From: an uncultured Bacillota bacterium
Lineage (GTDB): Bacteria > Bacillota > Clostridia > Oscillospirales > Oscillospiraceae
DNA: 24,492 nucleotides
Assembly (NCBI GenBank): GCA_947383275.1
Contig: CANDCW010000034.1
Span: forward strand, 1 to 24,492
Direction: 5' to 3'
Notes under the pieces: generated by a model
What the model was told of the DNA's origin: nothing
The model's database searches: none
Seen by the model: only the letters and a program-made list of their open reading frames with translations
Translations under genes and position numbers: made by a program
In this document: one piece after another, positions 1 through 6,690 of the stretch
Layout: every line of letters begins with the position of its first letter
Position numbering within the stretch: position 1 is the stretch's first letter

Positions 1-258
1 CGCATCGTCAAGCTGATGACCTTCGGCGCCTTTGCCGAGGTGGTCCCCGGTGTGGACGGCCTGATCCACATCTCCCAGCTGGCCGACCACCGGGTAGAGA
101 AGCCCGGCGATGTGGTGGCCGAGGGCGACAAGGTGGATGTCAAGATCACCGACGTGGATATGGAGAACAAGAAGATTTCCCTCTCCATCCGCGCCCTGCT
201 GGAGGCCCCCGCCTATGAGGAGGAAGCCGAAGAAGAGGCTCCTGCGGAGGAAGAGTAA
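1..258 (+). CDS. rpsA: 30S ribosomal protein S1-type protein, C-terminal part (5' end outside window)
   Basis: The first 85 codons in frame 1 are the end of an S1 RNA-binding domain protein. The segment reading FGAFAEVVPGVDGLIHISQL, followed by a DVVAEGDKVDVKITDVD stretch and a KKISLSIRALLE ending, is the classic last S1 (OB-fold) repeat. A strongly acidic tail of about 15 residues follows. Such proteins bind mRNA on the 30S subunit. In many Clostridia this S1 module is fused behind IspH (HMBPP reductase), which would suit the ispD and ispF genes just downstream, but the N-terminal part is outside the window so the fusion cannot be judged. Polynucleotide phosphorylase also ends in an S1 domain, but the wording here is closer to S1. 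A strong terminator follows directly. Confidence 0.75.
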   Translation, partial: RIVKLMTFGAFAEVVPGVDGLIHISQLADHRVEKPGDVVAEGDKVDVKITDVDMENKKISLSIRALLEAPAYEEEAEEEAPAEEE

Positions 259-272
259 TCTAATGAAAACGC

Positions 273-307
273 ACCCGGCCGCGCTGCGGCCGGGTATATT
301 TTTTGTT
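273..307 (+). terminator. Rho-independent terminator after the S1 gene
   Basis: A perfect 10-bp stem (273-282 with 286-295) closes a 3-base loop and is followed by a T-rich run, ATATTTTTTGTTT. It lies 15 bases after the S1-type stop codon and separates that gene from the promoter at 365-393. Confidence 0.9.
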
Positions 308-364
308 TGGGACCGGAAATTTGGAAATTATAGGAGAAATTTTTTGAAAATTCTGGTTTTTCTC

Positions 365-393
365 TTGCAAAAATCAGGCAAATTTGTTATAAT
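365..393 (+). promoter_or_regulatory. Sigma-A type promoter of the carD-like gene
   Basis: TTGCAA at 365-370 and a perfect TATAAT at 388-393 are separated by 17 bases. It lies in an AT-rich gap about 70 bases upstream of the GTG start at 461, leaving a leader of roughly 60 bases with a GTGAGG ribosome site. Confidence 0.8.
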
Positions 394-460
394 AAGGTTA
401 ATTTCAAAGAGCTAGAATTGGAAAAGGCCGAACGTCGGATGAGAGAAAGTGAGGTAAGAA

Positions 461-937
461 GTGTTCCAAATCGGGGATAAGGTGGTCCACCCCATGTATG
501 GGGCTGGCGTGGTGGAGAGCATCGTCCAGAAGACAGTGGACAGCGTGGTGCGGGATTATTACATCCTCCAGCTGCCCAACCGGTCCATGGTGGTGATGGT
601 CCCCACGGAGAACTGTGAGGAGATCGGCGTGCGTCCGGTGGTGGATCAGGAGCAGGCCGACCGTGTAATGGCCGCAATTTCCGATATACAGGTGGAAATG
701 ACCGCGAACTGGAACCACCGTTACCGGGAAAACATGGAGCGGATGAAAAGCGGCGACCTGCTGGAGGTGGCCCGCGTCATCAAGGGCCTCACCATCCGGG
801 ACCAGGACCGAGGGCTGTCCACCGGAGAGCGGAAAATGCTTCATTCAGCCAAGCAGATCCTTATCTCTGAGATCGTACTGTCCAAGAGCGTCAGCTACGA
901 GTCGGTGGAGGAGGAGCTGAATACCGCGCTGGCCTAG
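461..937 (+). CDS. CarD-like/RID-domain transcriptional regulator
   Basis: A 158-residue protein. Residues 1 to about 60 (FQIGDKVVHPMYGAGVVESI... then YYILQLPNRSMVVMVP) form the RNA-polymerase-interacting Tudor-like domain shared by CarD, CdnL and the TRCF N-terminus. The rest is helical and matches the CarD DNA-contacting C-terminal part (LSTGERKMLHSAKQILISEIVLS). The family binds the RNA polymerase beta subunit and stabilises open promoter complexes, often at rRNA and stress genes. The GTG start at 461 is chosen because the domain begins immediately and GTGAGG lies about 9 bases upstream. It has its own consensus promoter, so it is probably transcribed strongly and alone or with the isoprenoid genes. 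No key part is missing. Confidence 0.9.
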   Translation: MFQIGDKVVHPMYGAGVVESIVQKTVDSVVRDYYILQLPNRSMVVMVPTENCEEIGVRPVVDQEQADRVMAAISDIQVEMTANWNHRYRENMERMKSGDLLEVARVIKGLTIRDQDRGLSTGERKMLHSAKQILISEIVLSKSVSYESVEEELNTALA

Positions 938-1004
938 TTGAGTTAAAATATCAGGACGGCTTTTTTGTTCCGGACCGGAATAAAGAGGCCGCTTTATTTT
1001 GTAC

Positions 1005-1033
1005 TTTTCCATATGGAGAATTTGTGCTATAAT
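1005..1033 (+). promoter_or_regulatory. Extended -10 promoter upstream of ispD
   Basis: TATAAT at 1028-1033 is preceded by TGC (1025-1027), giving the TGnTATAAT extended -10 signature. The -35 region (TTTTCC at 1005-1010, spacer 17) is weak, as is common for extended -10 promoters. It lies about 37 bases before the ispD start codon. Confidence 0.6.
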
Positions 1034-1069
1034 CAGGGAAAGCAAATTGACGGATAAGGAGCGAGGAGT

Positions 1070-1819
1070 ATGGGTCTGCTGTCTCTGTTTAAAAAGAAGA
1101 AGGACGAAGAACCCAGGTGTTCGGCAGTTATCGTGTCCGCCGGGCTGGCCCGGCGGATGGGGGGGATCGACAAGGTGCTGGCCCCTCTGGGCGAGCTGCC
1201 CGTGCTGGTACATACCCTCTATGCGTTTCAGGACTGTTCCGCCATCCGCGAAATCATTGTGGTGGCCCGGGAGGACCTGGTGGTGGAGGTGGGCCGGCTG
1301 TGCAAGGAGTTCGATTTGGATAAAGTGCGCAAGGTGATTGTGGGCGGCGGCGAGCGCATTCAGTCGGTCCAAGCCGGGCTGCGGGAGGTTGATCCGGAAT
1401 CCAGCCTGGTGGCCATCCACGATGGGGCCCGCCCCCTGGTGACCCAGGAGATCATCCGGGATACGGTGGCCCGGGCCGCCCTCACCGGCGCGGCCGCCCC
1501 GGGTATTCCGCTGACCGATACCATTAAGCGCACGCAGGACGGCCTGGCTGTGGAGACGGTAGACCGGTCGCAGCTGTGGGCGGTACAGACGCCTCAGGTT
1601 TTTGAAACCGGCCTGATTAAGGGCGCGGTTCAGAAGGCGGTCGATGACGGCGAACTGCTGACAGACGACTGCGGCGCGGTGGAGCGGCTGGGCATGAAGG
1701 TGACCCTCACCAGCGGCAGTGAGGAGAACATCAAAATCACCACCCCCCTGGACCTGATCCTGGGGGAGGCCATCCTCCAGGCCAGGGCGGATGAGACGCT
1801 GTGGAGGAATCAAAAATGA
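1070..1819 (+). CDS. ispD: 2-C-methyl-D-erythritol 4-phosphate cytidylyltransferase
   Basis: A 249-residue cytosolic enzyme that joins CTP and methylerythritol phosphate to give CDP-ME, the third step of the non-mevalonate isoprenoid pathway. The N-terminal nucleotide-binding loop is at residues 22-35 (VSAGLARRMGGIDK). The substrate motif AIHDGARPLV is at about 114-123, TDTIKRT and the WAVQTPQVF segment follow, and the C-terminal ENIKITTPLDL motif is present. Length is slightly above the usual 230 because of a lysine-rich N-terminal leader (LFKKKKDEE). The usual PKQ after the nucleotide loop is replaced by IDKVL; the lysine is kept. Start ATG 1070 has a GGAGCGAGGAG ribosome site. The stop overlaps the ATG of ispF (ATGA), implying coupled translation of consecutive-pathway enzymes. 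Confidence 0.93.
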   Translation: MGLLSLFKKKKDEEPRCSAVIVSAGLARRMGGIDKVLAPLGELPVLVHTLYAFQDCSAIREIIVVAREDLVVEVGRLCKEFDLDKVRKVIVGGGERIQSVQAGLREVDPESSLVAIHDGARPLVTQEIIRDTVARAALTGAAAPGIPLTDTIKRTQDGLAVETVDRSQLWAVQTPQVFETGLIKGAVQKAVDDGELLTDDCGAVERLGMKVTLTSGSEENIKITTPLDLILGEAILQARADETLWRNQK

Positions 1820-2289
1820 GGATTGGCCAAGGCTATGACGTGCACCGGCTGGTTGAGGGCCGCAGGCTGGTTTTGGGCGGGGTGGACATTCCCTGGGAAA
1901 AGGGGCTGTTGGGCCATTCCGACGCCGATGTGCTTACCCACGCCGTGATGGACGCCCTGCTGGGGGCAGCGGGCCTGGGGGATATCGGAAAGCATTTCCC
2001 CGACACCGACCCCGCTTACAAGGGGGCGGACAGCCTGAAGCTGCTGGAGCGCGTGGTGGTGTTGCTGGAGGAGAGGGGCTTTGCGGTGGGCAACGTGGAC
2101 GCTACCGTCCTGGCTCAGCGGCCCAAGCTGGCCCCTTACATCCCGAAAATGCGGGAGAATTTGGCCCGGGTGATGGGAGTGGACCCGTCCCGGGTCAACG
2201 TGAAAGCCACCACCGAGGAGGGGCTGGGCTTTACCGGCTCCGGAGAGGGCATGGCCGCCCATGCGGTGGCGCTGATCGAGGAGATATAG
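1816..2289 (+). CDS. ispF: 2-C-methyl-D-erythritol 2,4-cyclodiphosphate synthase
   Basis: A 157-residue protein that cyclises CDP-ME 2-phosphate to ME-cPP with release of CMP, a later step of the same pathway as ispD. It starts MRIGQGYDVHRL, the metal-binding D8/H10 motif of the family. It continues with LLGHSDADVLTHAVMDALLG (the third zinc-ligand histidine) and GDIGKHFPDTDP, and ends with the conserved NVKATTEEGLGFTGSGEGMA segment. Length is normal. The ATG at 1816 is preferred over an in-frame GTG at 1801 because the protein family begins at this MRIG and GTGGAGG lies correctly upstream; it overlaps the ispD stop by 4 bases. A terminator follows the stop directly. Confidence 0.95.
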   Translation: MRIGQGYDVHRLVEGRRLVLGGVDIPWEKGLLGHSDADVLTHAVMDALLGAAGLGDIGKHFPDTDPAYKGADSLKLLERVVVLLEERGFAVGNVDATVLAQRPKLAPYIPKMRENLARVMGVDPSRVNVKATTEEGLGFTGSGEGMAAHAVALIEEI

Positions 2290-2320
2290 AAAAACCCGGC
2301 GCGTATGCGTCGGGTTTTTG
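2290..2320 (+). terminator. Rho-independent terminator after ispF
   Basis: A CCCGGCGC/GCGTCGGG stem with one G-T pair and a GTAT loop is flanked by A5 on the left and T5 on the right, so it could act in both directions. It starts on the base after the ispF stop. Confidence 0.9.
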
Positions 2321-2326
2321 CTTTCG

Positions 2327-2350
2327 CCGCCTTGTCAAGGGCGGTTTTTT
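2327..2350 (+). terminator. Second, tandem terminator
   Basis: CCGCCTT pairs with AAGGGCGG (one bulged G) around a 3-base loop, followed by T6 at 2345-2350. With the terminator at 2290 it isolates the upstream operon from the promoter at 2355. Confidence 0.65.
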
Positions 2351-2354
2351 GTAC

Positions 2355-2394
2355 TTGACAATGTTCTAGCTACGTCGTATAATGTAGCTAGAAC
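2355..2394 (+). promoter_or_regulatory. Consensus promoter with palindromic operator over the -10 box
   Basis: TTGACA at 2355-2360 and TATAAT at 2378-2383 are both perfect, with a 17-base spacer. An 11-bp perfect inverted repeat, GTTCTAGCTAC (2363-2373) and GTAGCTAGAAC (2384-2394), brackets the -10 box. Each arm contains the small palindrome TAGCTA, and the two are 18 bp apart centre to centre. A protein bound here would block RNA polymerase. The next gene encodes a ribbon-helix-helix protein, so autoregulation is the simplest reading (inference). Confidence 0.85.
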
Positions 2395-2406
2395 GGAGGT
2401 GAGGAG

Positions 2407-2586
2407 TTGGCCCCAGAGAGCAGGGCTGAGTATTTTCGCAAGCGGCGGGAAACCATTGGGCAGTTGAATGTTGCAGTTTCCAAGGAACGGCTAAACGCTC
2501 TGGAAGAAAAGCTGAAACGCAAAGGGAAAACAAAGACGCAGTGGGTGAACGAGAAGATTGACGAAGAACTCAGCCAAGAAAAATAG
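2407..2586 (+). CDS. Small ribbon-helix-helix (Arc/MetJ-like) regulator
   Basis: A 59-residue ORF with a TTG start, preceded by GGAGGTGAG. After a basic N-terminus (APESRAEYFRKRRET) come a short beta-like stretch QLNVAVSKERLNALEEKL and then KGKTKTQWVNEKIDEEL. This matches the strand, helix A and helix B pattern of small Firmicute RHH repressors and antitoxins, where the strand pair enters the DNA major groove as a dimer. Lysine and glutamate are frequent and base composition is lower in GC than in the neighbours, suggesting transfer from a mobile element. It sits 13 bases after a palindromic operator that overlaps its own promoter, so it probably represses itself. No toxin gene is recognisable next to it. 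Family assignment is from sequence pattern only. Confidence 0.75.
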   Translation: MAPESRAEYFRKRRETIGQLNVAVSKERLNALEEKLKRKGKTKTQWVNEKIDEELSQEK

Positions 2587-2691
2587 AGTGTTGGCGGCCC
2601 GAAAAACCACACCAACACCCTATATACCACGCCCGGAGGAATGGCAAATTTGATTATGCCACAACTCCTGGTGAAAAACAAGGAGGAAAAC

Positions 2692-2904
2692 GTGGAACAG
2701 CGGAATATTTTAATCGAACTGGAGGAGGCCTTTGGACGGCTTTCCGATGGGCTGAACGCTTTTAAGCTGATGGCCTATGGGCTGGAGAACATCCAGGACC
2801 CCTATGCGGACGGAATGTACATGATCTGGCGGTATCTGGACGGGGCGAGCGAGGAGGTGCGGCGCCTGCTGAAGAAGGTGTCAGCGCCTGGGATATCTGC
2901 ATAG
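2692..2904 (+). CDS. Small protein of unknown function, possibly partner of the RHH regulator
   Basis: A 70-residue protein, MEQRNILIELEEAFGRLSDG... to ...LLKKVSAPGISA, predicted helical from its heptad-like spacing of hydrophobic residues. I do not recognise the family. The GTG at 2692 is preferred because AGGAGG stands 5 bases upstream. An ATG at 2641 in the same frame would add 17 residues, but its GGAGGA touches the start codon. No signal peptide, membrane segment or cysteine cluster is visible. It lies about 100 bases after the RHH gene with no terminator between them, so the two could share the promoter at 2355. A toxin role is possible from position alone, but nothing in the sequence supports it. 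Confidence 0.6.
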   Translation: MEQRNILIELEEAFGRLSDGLNAFKLMAYGLENIQDPYADGMYMIWRYLDGASEEVRRLLKKVSAPGISA

Positions 2905-2951
2905 ACTGGTTACGAGAGGGGACCGCCGGTTTCCCTCCCGGCTATTTCTGC

Positions 2952-2972
2952 GGGGCGGAAGCGCTCCGCCCC
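2952..2972 (+). other. Stable hairpin just before the DUF3343 ribosome site
   Basis: GGGGCGGA (2952-2959) and TCCGCCCC (2965-2972) form a perfect 8-bp stem with a 5-base loop. There is no T run, so it is not an ordinary terminator. It ends right before AGGAAAGG, the ribosome site of the next gene, and could modulate its translation or stabilise the 5' end of the mRNA. Confidence 0.5.
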
Positions 2973-2989
2973 AGGAAAGGAACCATGCC

Positions 2990-3244
2990 ATGCTCTATTA
3001 TCTGATTGTATGCCGCTCACTGACCTATGCCCAGCGCACCGCTGCGGCGCTGGAGCGGGCCGGCATCACCGCCCGGGTACTGCGCTCCCCCAAGAGCATA
3101 TCCGGGGAGGGGTGCAGTCACTCGGTGAAAATATCCCAGCGCAATCTGCCCGACTCCCTGCGTATTTTACAGCGGGTGGGCCTGACACCCAAACGCATCT
3201 ATATCACCGCCGGGGACGGCAGCTACCAGGAGGTGGCCCTGTGA
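2990..3244 (+). CDS. DUF3343 Se/S carrier-like protein
   Basis: An 84-residue cytosolic protein, MLYYLIVCRSLTYAQRTAAA..., matching the DUF3343 (putative Se/S carrier-like) family in length and layout. A first beta strand with C8 is followed by a helix, then GITARVLRSPKSISGEGCSHSVKI with C42 in the place where the family has its conserved cysteine. Members are thought to carry activated sulfur or selenium and are often encoded beside cysteine desulfurase or selenium-metabolism genes. Here the stop codon overlaps the GTG start of a class V desulfurase by 4 bases, which strongly supports a shared task. No selD lies in the window. The start ATG 2990 follows AGGAAAGG. Function remains inferred, not shown. 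Confidence 0.8.
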   Translation: MLYYLIVCRSLTYAQRTAAALERAGITARVLRSPKSISGEGCSHSVKISQRNLPDSLRILQRVGLTPKRIYITAGDGSYQEVAL

Positions 3245-4389
3245 TTTATCTGGACAGCGCGGCCACCACCCTGCAAAAACCCGCCGCCGTTGCGGCGGCG
3301 TCCGCCTGGAGCATCGGGCACCTGGCCAGTCCCGGACGGGGCGGGCACCGCCCCGCCATGGCGGCGGCAAGTACCGCCTATGACTGCCGGGAGGCTGCGG
3401 CCCGGCTGTTCCGCGTGGACGACCCGGCCAAGGTGGTCTTTACCTTTAACGCCACCCACGGCCTGAACATTGCCATTAAAACGCTGGCCGGGCCGGGCAG
3501 CCGGGTGGTCGTCTCCGGCTACGAACACAACGCGGTTACCCGGCCCCTCAGCGCCATGGGCGTATCCCTGCGGGTGGCCCGGGGGCCCCTGTTCGACCAG
3601 CGGGCCGCCCTGGAGGCGTTCCGCCGGGAGCTGGACCGGGGGGTGGATCTGGCGGTATGCACCCATGTGTCCAATGTTTTTGGCTTTATCCTGCCCATTG
3701 AGGAAATCGCGGCGCTGTGCCGGGAACGGGAGATCCCGCTGATTGTAGATGCCTCCCAGTCCGCCGGCGTTTTGCCCTTGGACTTCAAGGCCCTGGGCGC
3801 GGCCTTTGTGGCCATGCCGGGGCACAAGGGGCTGTACGGCCCTCAGGGCACCGGACTGCTCCTGTGCGGGACGGATCCCATTCCTCTGTTGGAGGGGGGC
3901 ACGGGCAGCGAGTCCAAGCGGCAGGCCATGCCGGAGTTCCTCCCCGACCGGCTAGAGGCGGGCACCCACAATATCGCCGGGATCGCCGGCCTGCTGGAGG
4001 GCCTGCGTTTTCTGGAGCGCCGGGGCGTGGCGAACATCGCCGCCCATGAGTCTGGCCTCATCCGGCGCATGGGAGAGGGCCTGCGGGCCATCCCCGGGGT
4101 GGAGGCGTTCCTTTCCCCGGACCCAGCCGCTCAGGCGGGGGTGCTCTCCTTCCGCGCAGCGGGCTGGGACTGTGAGGAGCTGGGAGAACTGCTGGGCAGC
4201 CGGGGCATTGCCCTCCGGGCGGGCCTCCACTGCGCGCCCCTGGCCCACGAGACTGCCGGCACCCTGGAGACCGGAACCCTGCGGGCCAGCGTGTCCGCGT
4301 TCAACACCAGGCATGAGATTGAAAAGTTCCTTGGAACAGTCAGGGAATTGCTTGATTTGGAGGGGAAAAGCGGTCGGAAAGAAGCCTAA
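3241..4389 (+). CDS. Cysteine desulfurase family protein (class V aminotransferase fold)
   Basis: A 382-residue PLP enzyme of the IscS/SufS/CsdB group, which removes sulfur (or selenium) from cysteine (or selenocysteine) as an enzyme-bound persulfide. MIYLDSAATTLQKP is the usual N-terminus. H96 in the YEHNA motif stacks on PLP, DASQSAGVLPLD is the cofactor strand, and K196 in PGHKGLYGPQGTG is the Schiff-base lysine. C331 in RAGLHCAPLAHE is the catalytic cysteine on its short loop, as in the EF2568-type subfamily. The GTG start at 3241 overlaps the DUF3343 stop. A longer open frame from 3010 exists but reads through DUF3343 in another frame and lacks homology. DUF3343 is its probable sulfur or selenium acceptor. 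It could instead feed ThiI (21360) or an Fe-S system. Confidence 0.88.
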   Translation: MIYLDSAATTLQKPAAVAAASAWSIGHLASPGRGGHRPAMAAASTAYDCREAAARLFRVDDPAKVVFTFNATHGLNIAIKTLAGPGSRVVVSGYEHNAVTRPLSAMGVSLRVARGPLFDQRAALEAFRRELDRGVDLAVCTHVSNVFGFILPIEEIAALCREREIPLIVDASQSAGVLPLDFKALGAAFVAMPGHKGLYGPQGTGLLLCGTDPIPLLEGGTGSESKRQAMPEFLPDRLEAGTHNIAGIAGLLEGLRFLERRGVANIAAHESGLIRRMGEGLRAIPGVEAFLSPDPAAQAGVLSFRAAGWDCEELGELLGSRGIALRAGLHCAPLAHETAGTLETGTLRASVSAFNTRHEIEKFLGTVRELLDLEGKSGRKEA

Positions 4390-4414
4390 AGGCGCCCTGC
4401 GGCGGCTTGTCGGG

Positions 4415-4444
4415 AAGCCTCCCTCTCTGAGGGGGGCTTTTTGT
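4415..4444 (+). terminator. Rho-independent terminator after the desulfurase gene
   Basis: AAGCCTCCCT (4415-4424) pairs with AGGGGGGCTT (4430-4439) through one T-G pair and a 5-base loop, followed by TTTTG. It ends the DUF3343-desulfurase unit. Confidence 0.85.
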
Positions 4445-4479
4445 TCATAAAATTTTCATGTAGGAATTTGTCTTTTCGG

Positions 4480-4508
4480 TTGCCAAACCGATGGAAATAT
4501 CGTATAAT
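4480..4508 (+). promoter_or_regulatory. Sigma-A type promoter of the cdaA operon
   Basis: TTGCCA at 4480-4485 and TATAAT at 4503-4508 with a 17-base spacer, about 50 bases before the cdaA start. A small inverted repeat CGGTT-GCCA-AACCG (4477-4490) overlaps the -35 box and might be an operator. Confidence 0.85.
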
Positions 4509-4558
4509 ACCGTGATGAAGTATGTTGCGGCCTATGTGCGGAAATGAGGTGGGCTCTA

Positions 4559-5458
4559 GTGGTGGAGATCATTCACAGTGTTCAGATGTTTGTGCAGTCT
4601 AATTTCCCGCTGCTCCAAATCCAGCTGACGGATGTTCTGGACATCGCTATTTTGTCGTTTGTCATCTACAAGCTGTTGTGGATGCTGCGCAAAACCAGCT
4701 CCGGGCGGGTGCTGCGGGGCGTGCTGATCCTGCTGCTGGCTATGTTCCTCTCCTCAAATTACGTACTTTCCCTCACCGCCACCAGCTGGCTGCTGGACAA
4801 GGTGGTGCAGTGGGGCTTTGTGGTGCTGGTGGTGCTGTTTCAGCCGGAAATCCGCCGGTTTTTGGAGCGGATGGGCAGCAGCCGCCTGGGACTGGTGTTT
4901 GCCTCCGCCCGGGAGGCGGGGGAAGAGATGGATACCGCCATCAGTCAGACCTGCGAGGCCTACGCTGACCTGTCCCGGGACAAGGTGGGGGCGCTGATGG
5001 TCTTTGAGCGGCAGAATCTGCTGGACGACGTGATTAAAACGGGGACTGCCCTGGACTGCAGTGTGTCCAGCGAACTACTGAAGAACCTGTTCTGGAACAA
5101 GGCCCCCCTCCACGACGGGGCGGTCATCGTCCGGGGCGGGCGCATTGTGGGGGCGGGGTGTATGCTGCCCCTGTCGGGCAACGTGAACCTGAGCCGGGAC
5201 TTGGGTATGCGCCACCGGGCGGGGATTGGCATGAGCGAGCATTCCGACGCCGTGGTGGTCATCGTCTCGGAGGAGACGGGCTCCATCTCCGCTGCCGTGG
5301 GGGGCATGCTCAAGCGGCACCTGGCTCCGGAGACGCTGGAGCGGCTGCTGCGCAACGAGCTGCTTAACGACAAGCAGGAGGACAAAAAGAGCGGCCAGCT
5401 CCCCCTGGTGGGGCTTCTGCTGGGCGGAGGGAAGCGGGAAGAGGGTGACCAGCTATGA
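4559..5458 (+). CDS. cdaA: Diadenylate cyclase CdaA (DacA)
   Basis: A 299-residue membrane enzyme that condenses two ATP into cyclic di-AMP, the essential second messenger for potassium, osmotic and cell-wall balance in Firmicutes. Three hydrophobic segments lie within residues 20-95 and anchor it. The DAC (DisA_N) domain follows, with DGAVIVRGGRIVGAG at about 186 (DGA motif) and RHRAGIGMSEHSDA at about 218 (RHR motif). FQPEIRRFLERMG at the membrane exit is typical. The start is uncertain: GTG 4559 or 4562 has GAGGTGG suitably upstream, while ATG 4544 in the same frame has only a weak site. It follows a consensus promoter and its stop overlaps cdaR (ATGATG). Confidence 0.95.
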   Translation: MVEIIHSVQMFVQSNFPLLQIQLTDVLDIAILSFVIYKLLWMLRKTSSGRVLRGVLILLLAMFLSSNYVLSLTATSWLLDKVVQWGFVVLVVLFQPEIRRFLERMGSSRLGLVFASAREAGEEMDTAISQTCEAYADLSRDKVGALMVFERQNLLDDVIKTGTALDCSVSSELLKNLFWNKAPLHDGAVIVRGGRIVGAGCMLPLSGNVNLSRDLGMRHRAGIGMSEHSDAVVVIVSEETGSISAAVGGMLKRHLAPETLERLLRNELLNDKQEDKKSGQLPLVGLLLGGGKREEGDQL

Positions 5459-6678
5459 TGGCGCGGCTGAAAGAGAGCCGGTGGGTATTCGTTTTGCTGT
5501 CCATTGCGCTGGCGATAGTCTTTTGGGCCTATGTGCGGGCAGCGGTGGACCCGGACGGGGTGACCAACATCCATAATGTGCGGGTGGAGGCTACGGGGAC
5601 CAGCGTCCTCACCAGCCAGGGGCTCACCATTGCCGATATCTCTCCCCAGGTGGTGGAGCTGCGGGTGAGCGGCCCCACCAGCGCACGCACCGAGCTGCTG
5701 CGCAACCGGAGCAACCTGTGCGTGCGGGTGGACGTCTCCAGCTGTGTGGAGGGCGAAAATACCCTGCGCTACCGGCCGGTACTGCCGGAGAATATCAACA
5801 CGGACGACCTGCGGGCGGAGACCTCCACGGTCACCGTTACCGTGGAGAAGCTGTTTACCAAGACCTTTGACGTGCAGTTCCAACTGGACGGCAAGGTGGC
5901 GGGGGACTATCAGATGGGCACACCGGCCATTGAGCCTGCCTCAGTGATTGTGGGCGGGCCGGTGGAGCAGGTCAATCAGGTGGACAAGATCGTTGCCGTT
6001 TTGAAAAGCGAGGAGCTCAGCGAGCGCTTTGCCGGCGACCTGGCGCTAGTCCCTCTGGACAAACAGGGCAGCCCCCTCAACGGCCTGGAGATTACCCTCA
6101 GCGCCGAAAAGGCATATGTGGTGGTGCCGGTTGTGATGACCAAAGAGGTCGAGCTCACGGTAAACCTTTTGCCTGGCGGCGGGGCCACCAGCGAGGACGC
6201 CGTAAAAGAAATTGATCCCCCCACCATTGTGGTTTCCGGCTCGGAGGCTGACCTGGCCGGCCTGGAGGAGATTTCCCTGGGCAGCATCGACCTATCCAAG
6301 GTGGTAGGCACCAATGTGTTCCCCTTCACCATTGCGCTGGACCCCAGCCTGAACAATGAGAGCGGCTTGACCACGGCCAATGTCACCGTGACGGTGGAGG
6401 GGCTGGACACTGAGGTGTTTGCCGTGTCCAATATCCGTACCGTCAACCCGCCCGAGGGATACAACGTGGATGTGGTGACCCAGAGCGTTCTGGTGACCGT
6501 CCGGGGGCCCGCGGAGGAGCTGGAAAAAATTGATACCAGCCAGTTCCAGGTGGTGGCCGACCTGTCCGACCTGACGGGAGAGGGCTCCCGGCAGGTGCGC
6601 GCCAAGGTCTATCTGAACGGTACCAGCACGGTGGGGGTCATCGGGGAGTATACCGTTTTGGTGAATATCAGCAGATAG
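5455..6678 (+). CDS. cdaR: YbbR-domain protein CdaR, regulator of CdaA
   Basis: A 407-residue membrane-anchored protein. A single N-terminal transmembrane helix (WVFVLLSIALAIVFWAYV, about residues 10-27) is followed by tandem YbbR repeats facing outside, recognisable by repeated VELRVSGP / VIVGGPVEQVNQVDKI / IVVSGSEADLAGLEEI / VLVTVRGPAEELEKID units. CdaR binds CdaA at the membrane and modulates c-di-AMP synthesis. The start at ATG 5455 overlaps the cdaA stop; a second ATG at 5458 is equally possible. In Bacillus the next gene would be glmM, but here it is an RseC-like protein, so the usual three-gene cell-wall link is interrupted. No catalytic residues are expected. Confidence 0.92.
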   Translation: MMARLKESRWVFVLLSIALAIVFWAYVRAAVDPDGVTNIHNVRVEATGTSVLTSQGLTIADISPQVVELRVSGPTSARTELLRNRSNLCVRVDVSSCVEGENTLRYRPVLPENINTDDLRAETSTVTVTVEKLFTKTFDVQFQLDGKVAGDYQMGTPAIEPASVIVGGPVEQVNQVDKIVAVLKSEELSERFAGDLALVPLDKQGSPLNGLEITLSAEKAYVVVPVVMTKEVELTVNLLPGGGATSEDAVKEIDPPTIVVSGSEADLAGLEEISLGSIDLSKVVGTNVFPFTIALDPSLNNESGLTTANVTVTVEGLDTEVFAVSNIRTVNPPEGYNVDVVTQSVLVTVRGPAEELEKIDTSQFQVVADLSDLTGEGSRQVRAKVYLNGTSTVGVIGEYTVLVNISR

Positions 6679-6690
6679 GCGGGGATCGTT

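Noticed and set aside
945..985. Palindrome TTCCGGACCGGAA after the carD-like gene as a terminator
   Set aside because: The stem is only five to six bp with too small a loop, and the T run lies before it rather than after, so termination here is unconvincing.
845..1813. Long minus-strand open frame opposite ispD (322 codons)
   Set aside because: It is antisense to a clear ispD gene, has no ribosome site or family resemblance, and its low-complexity His/Gln/Gly-rich translation is typical of the antisense of GC-rich coding DNA.
3010..3240. Upstream extension of the desulfurase frame
   Set aside because: It overlaps DUF3343 in another frame and the encoded residues do not match the family, which begins at MIYLDSAATT.
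4960..5883. Minus-strand open frame of 307 codons across cdaA and cdaR
   Set aside because: Antisense of two well-supported genes; the translation is Ser/Pro/Arg-rich without motifs.
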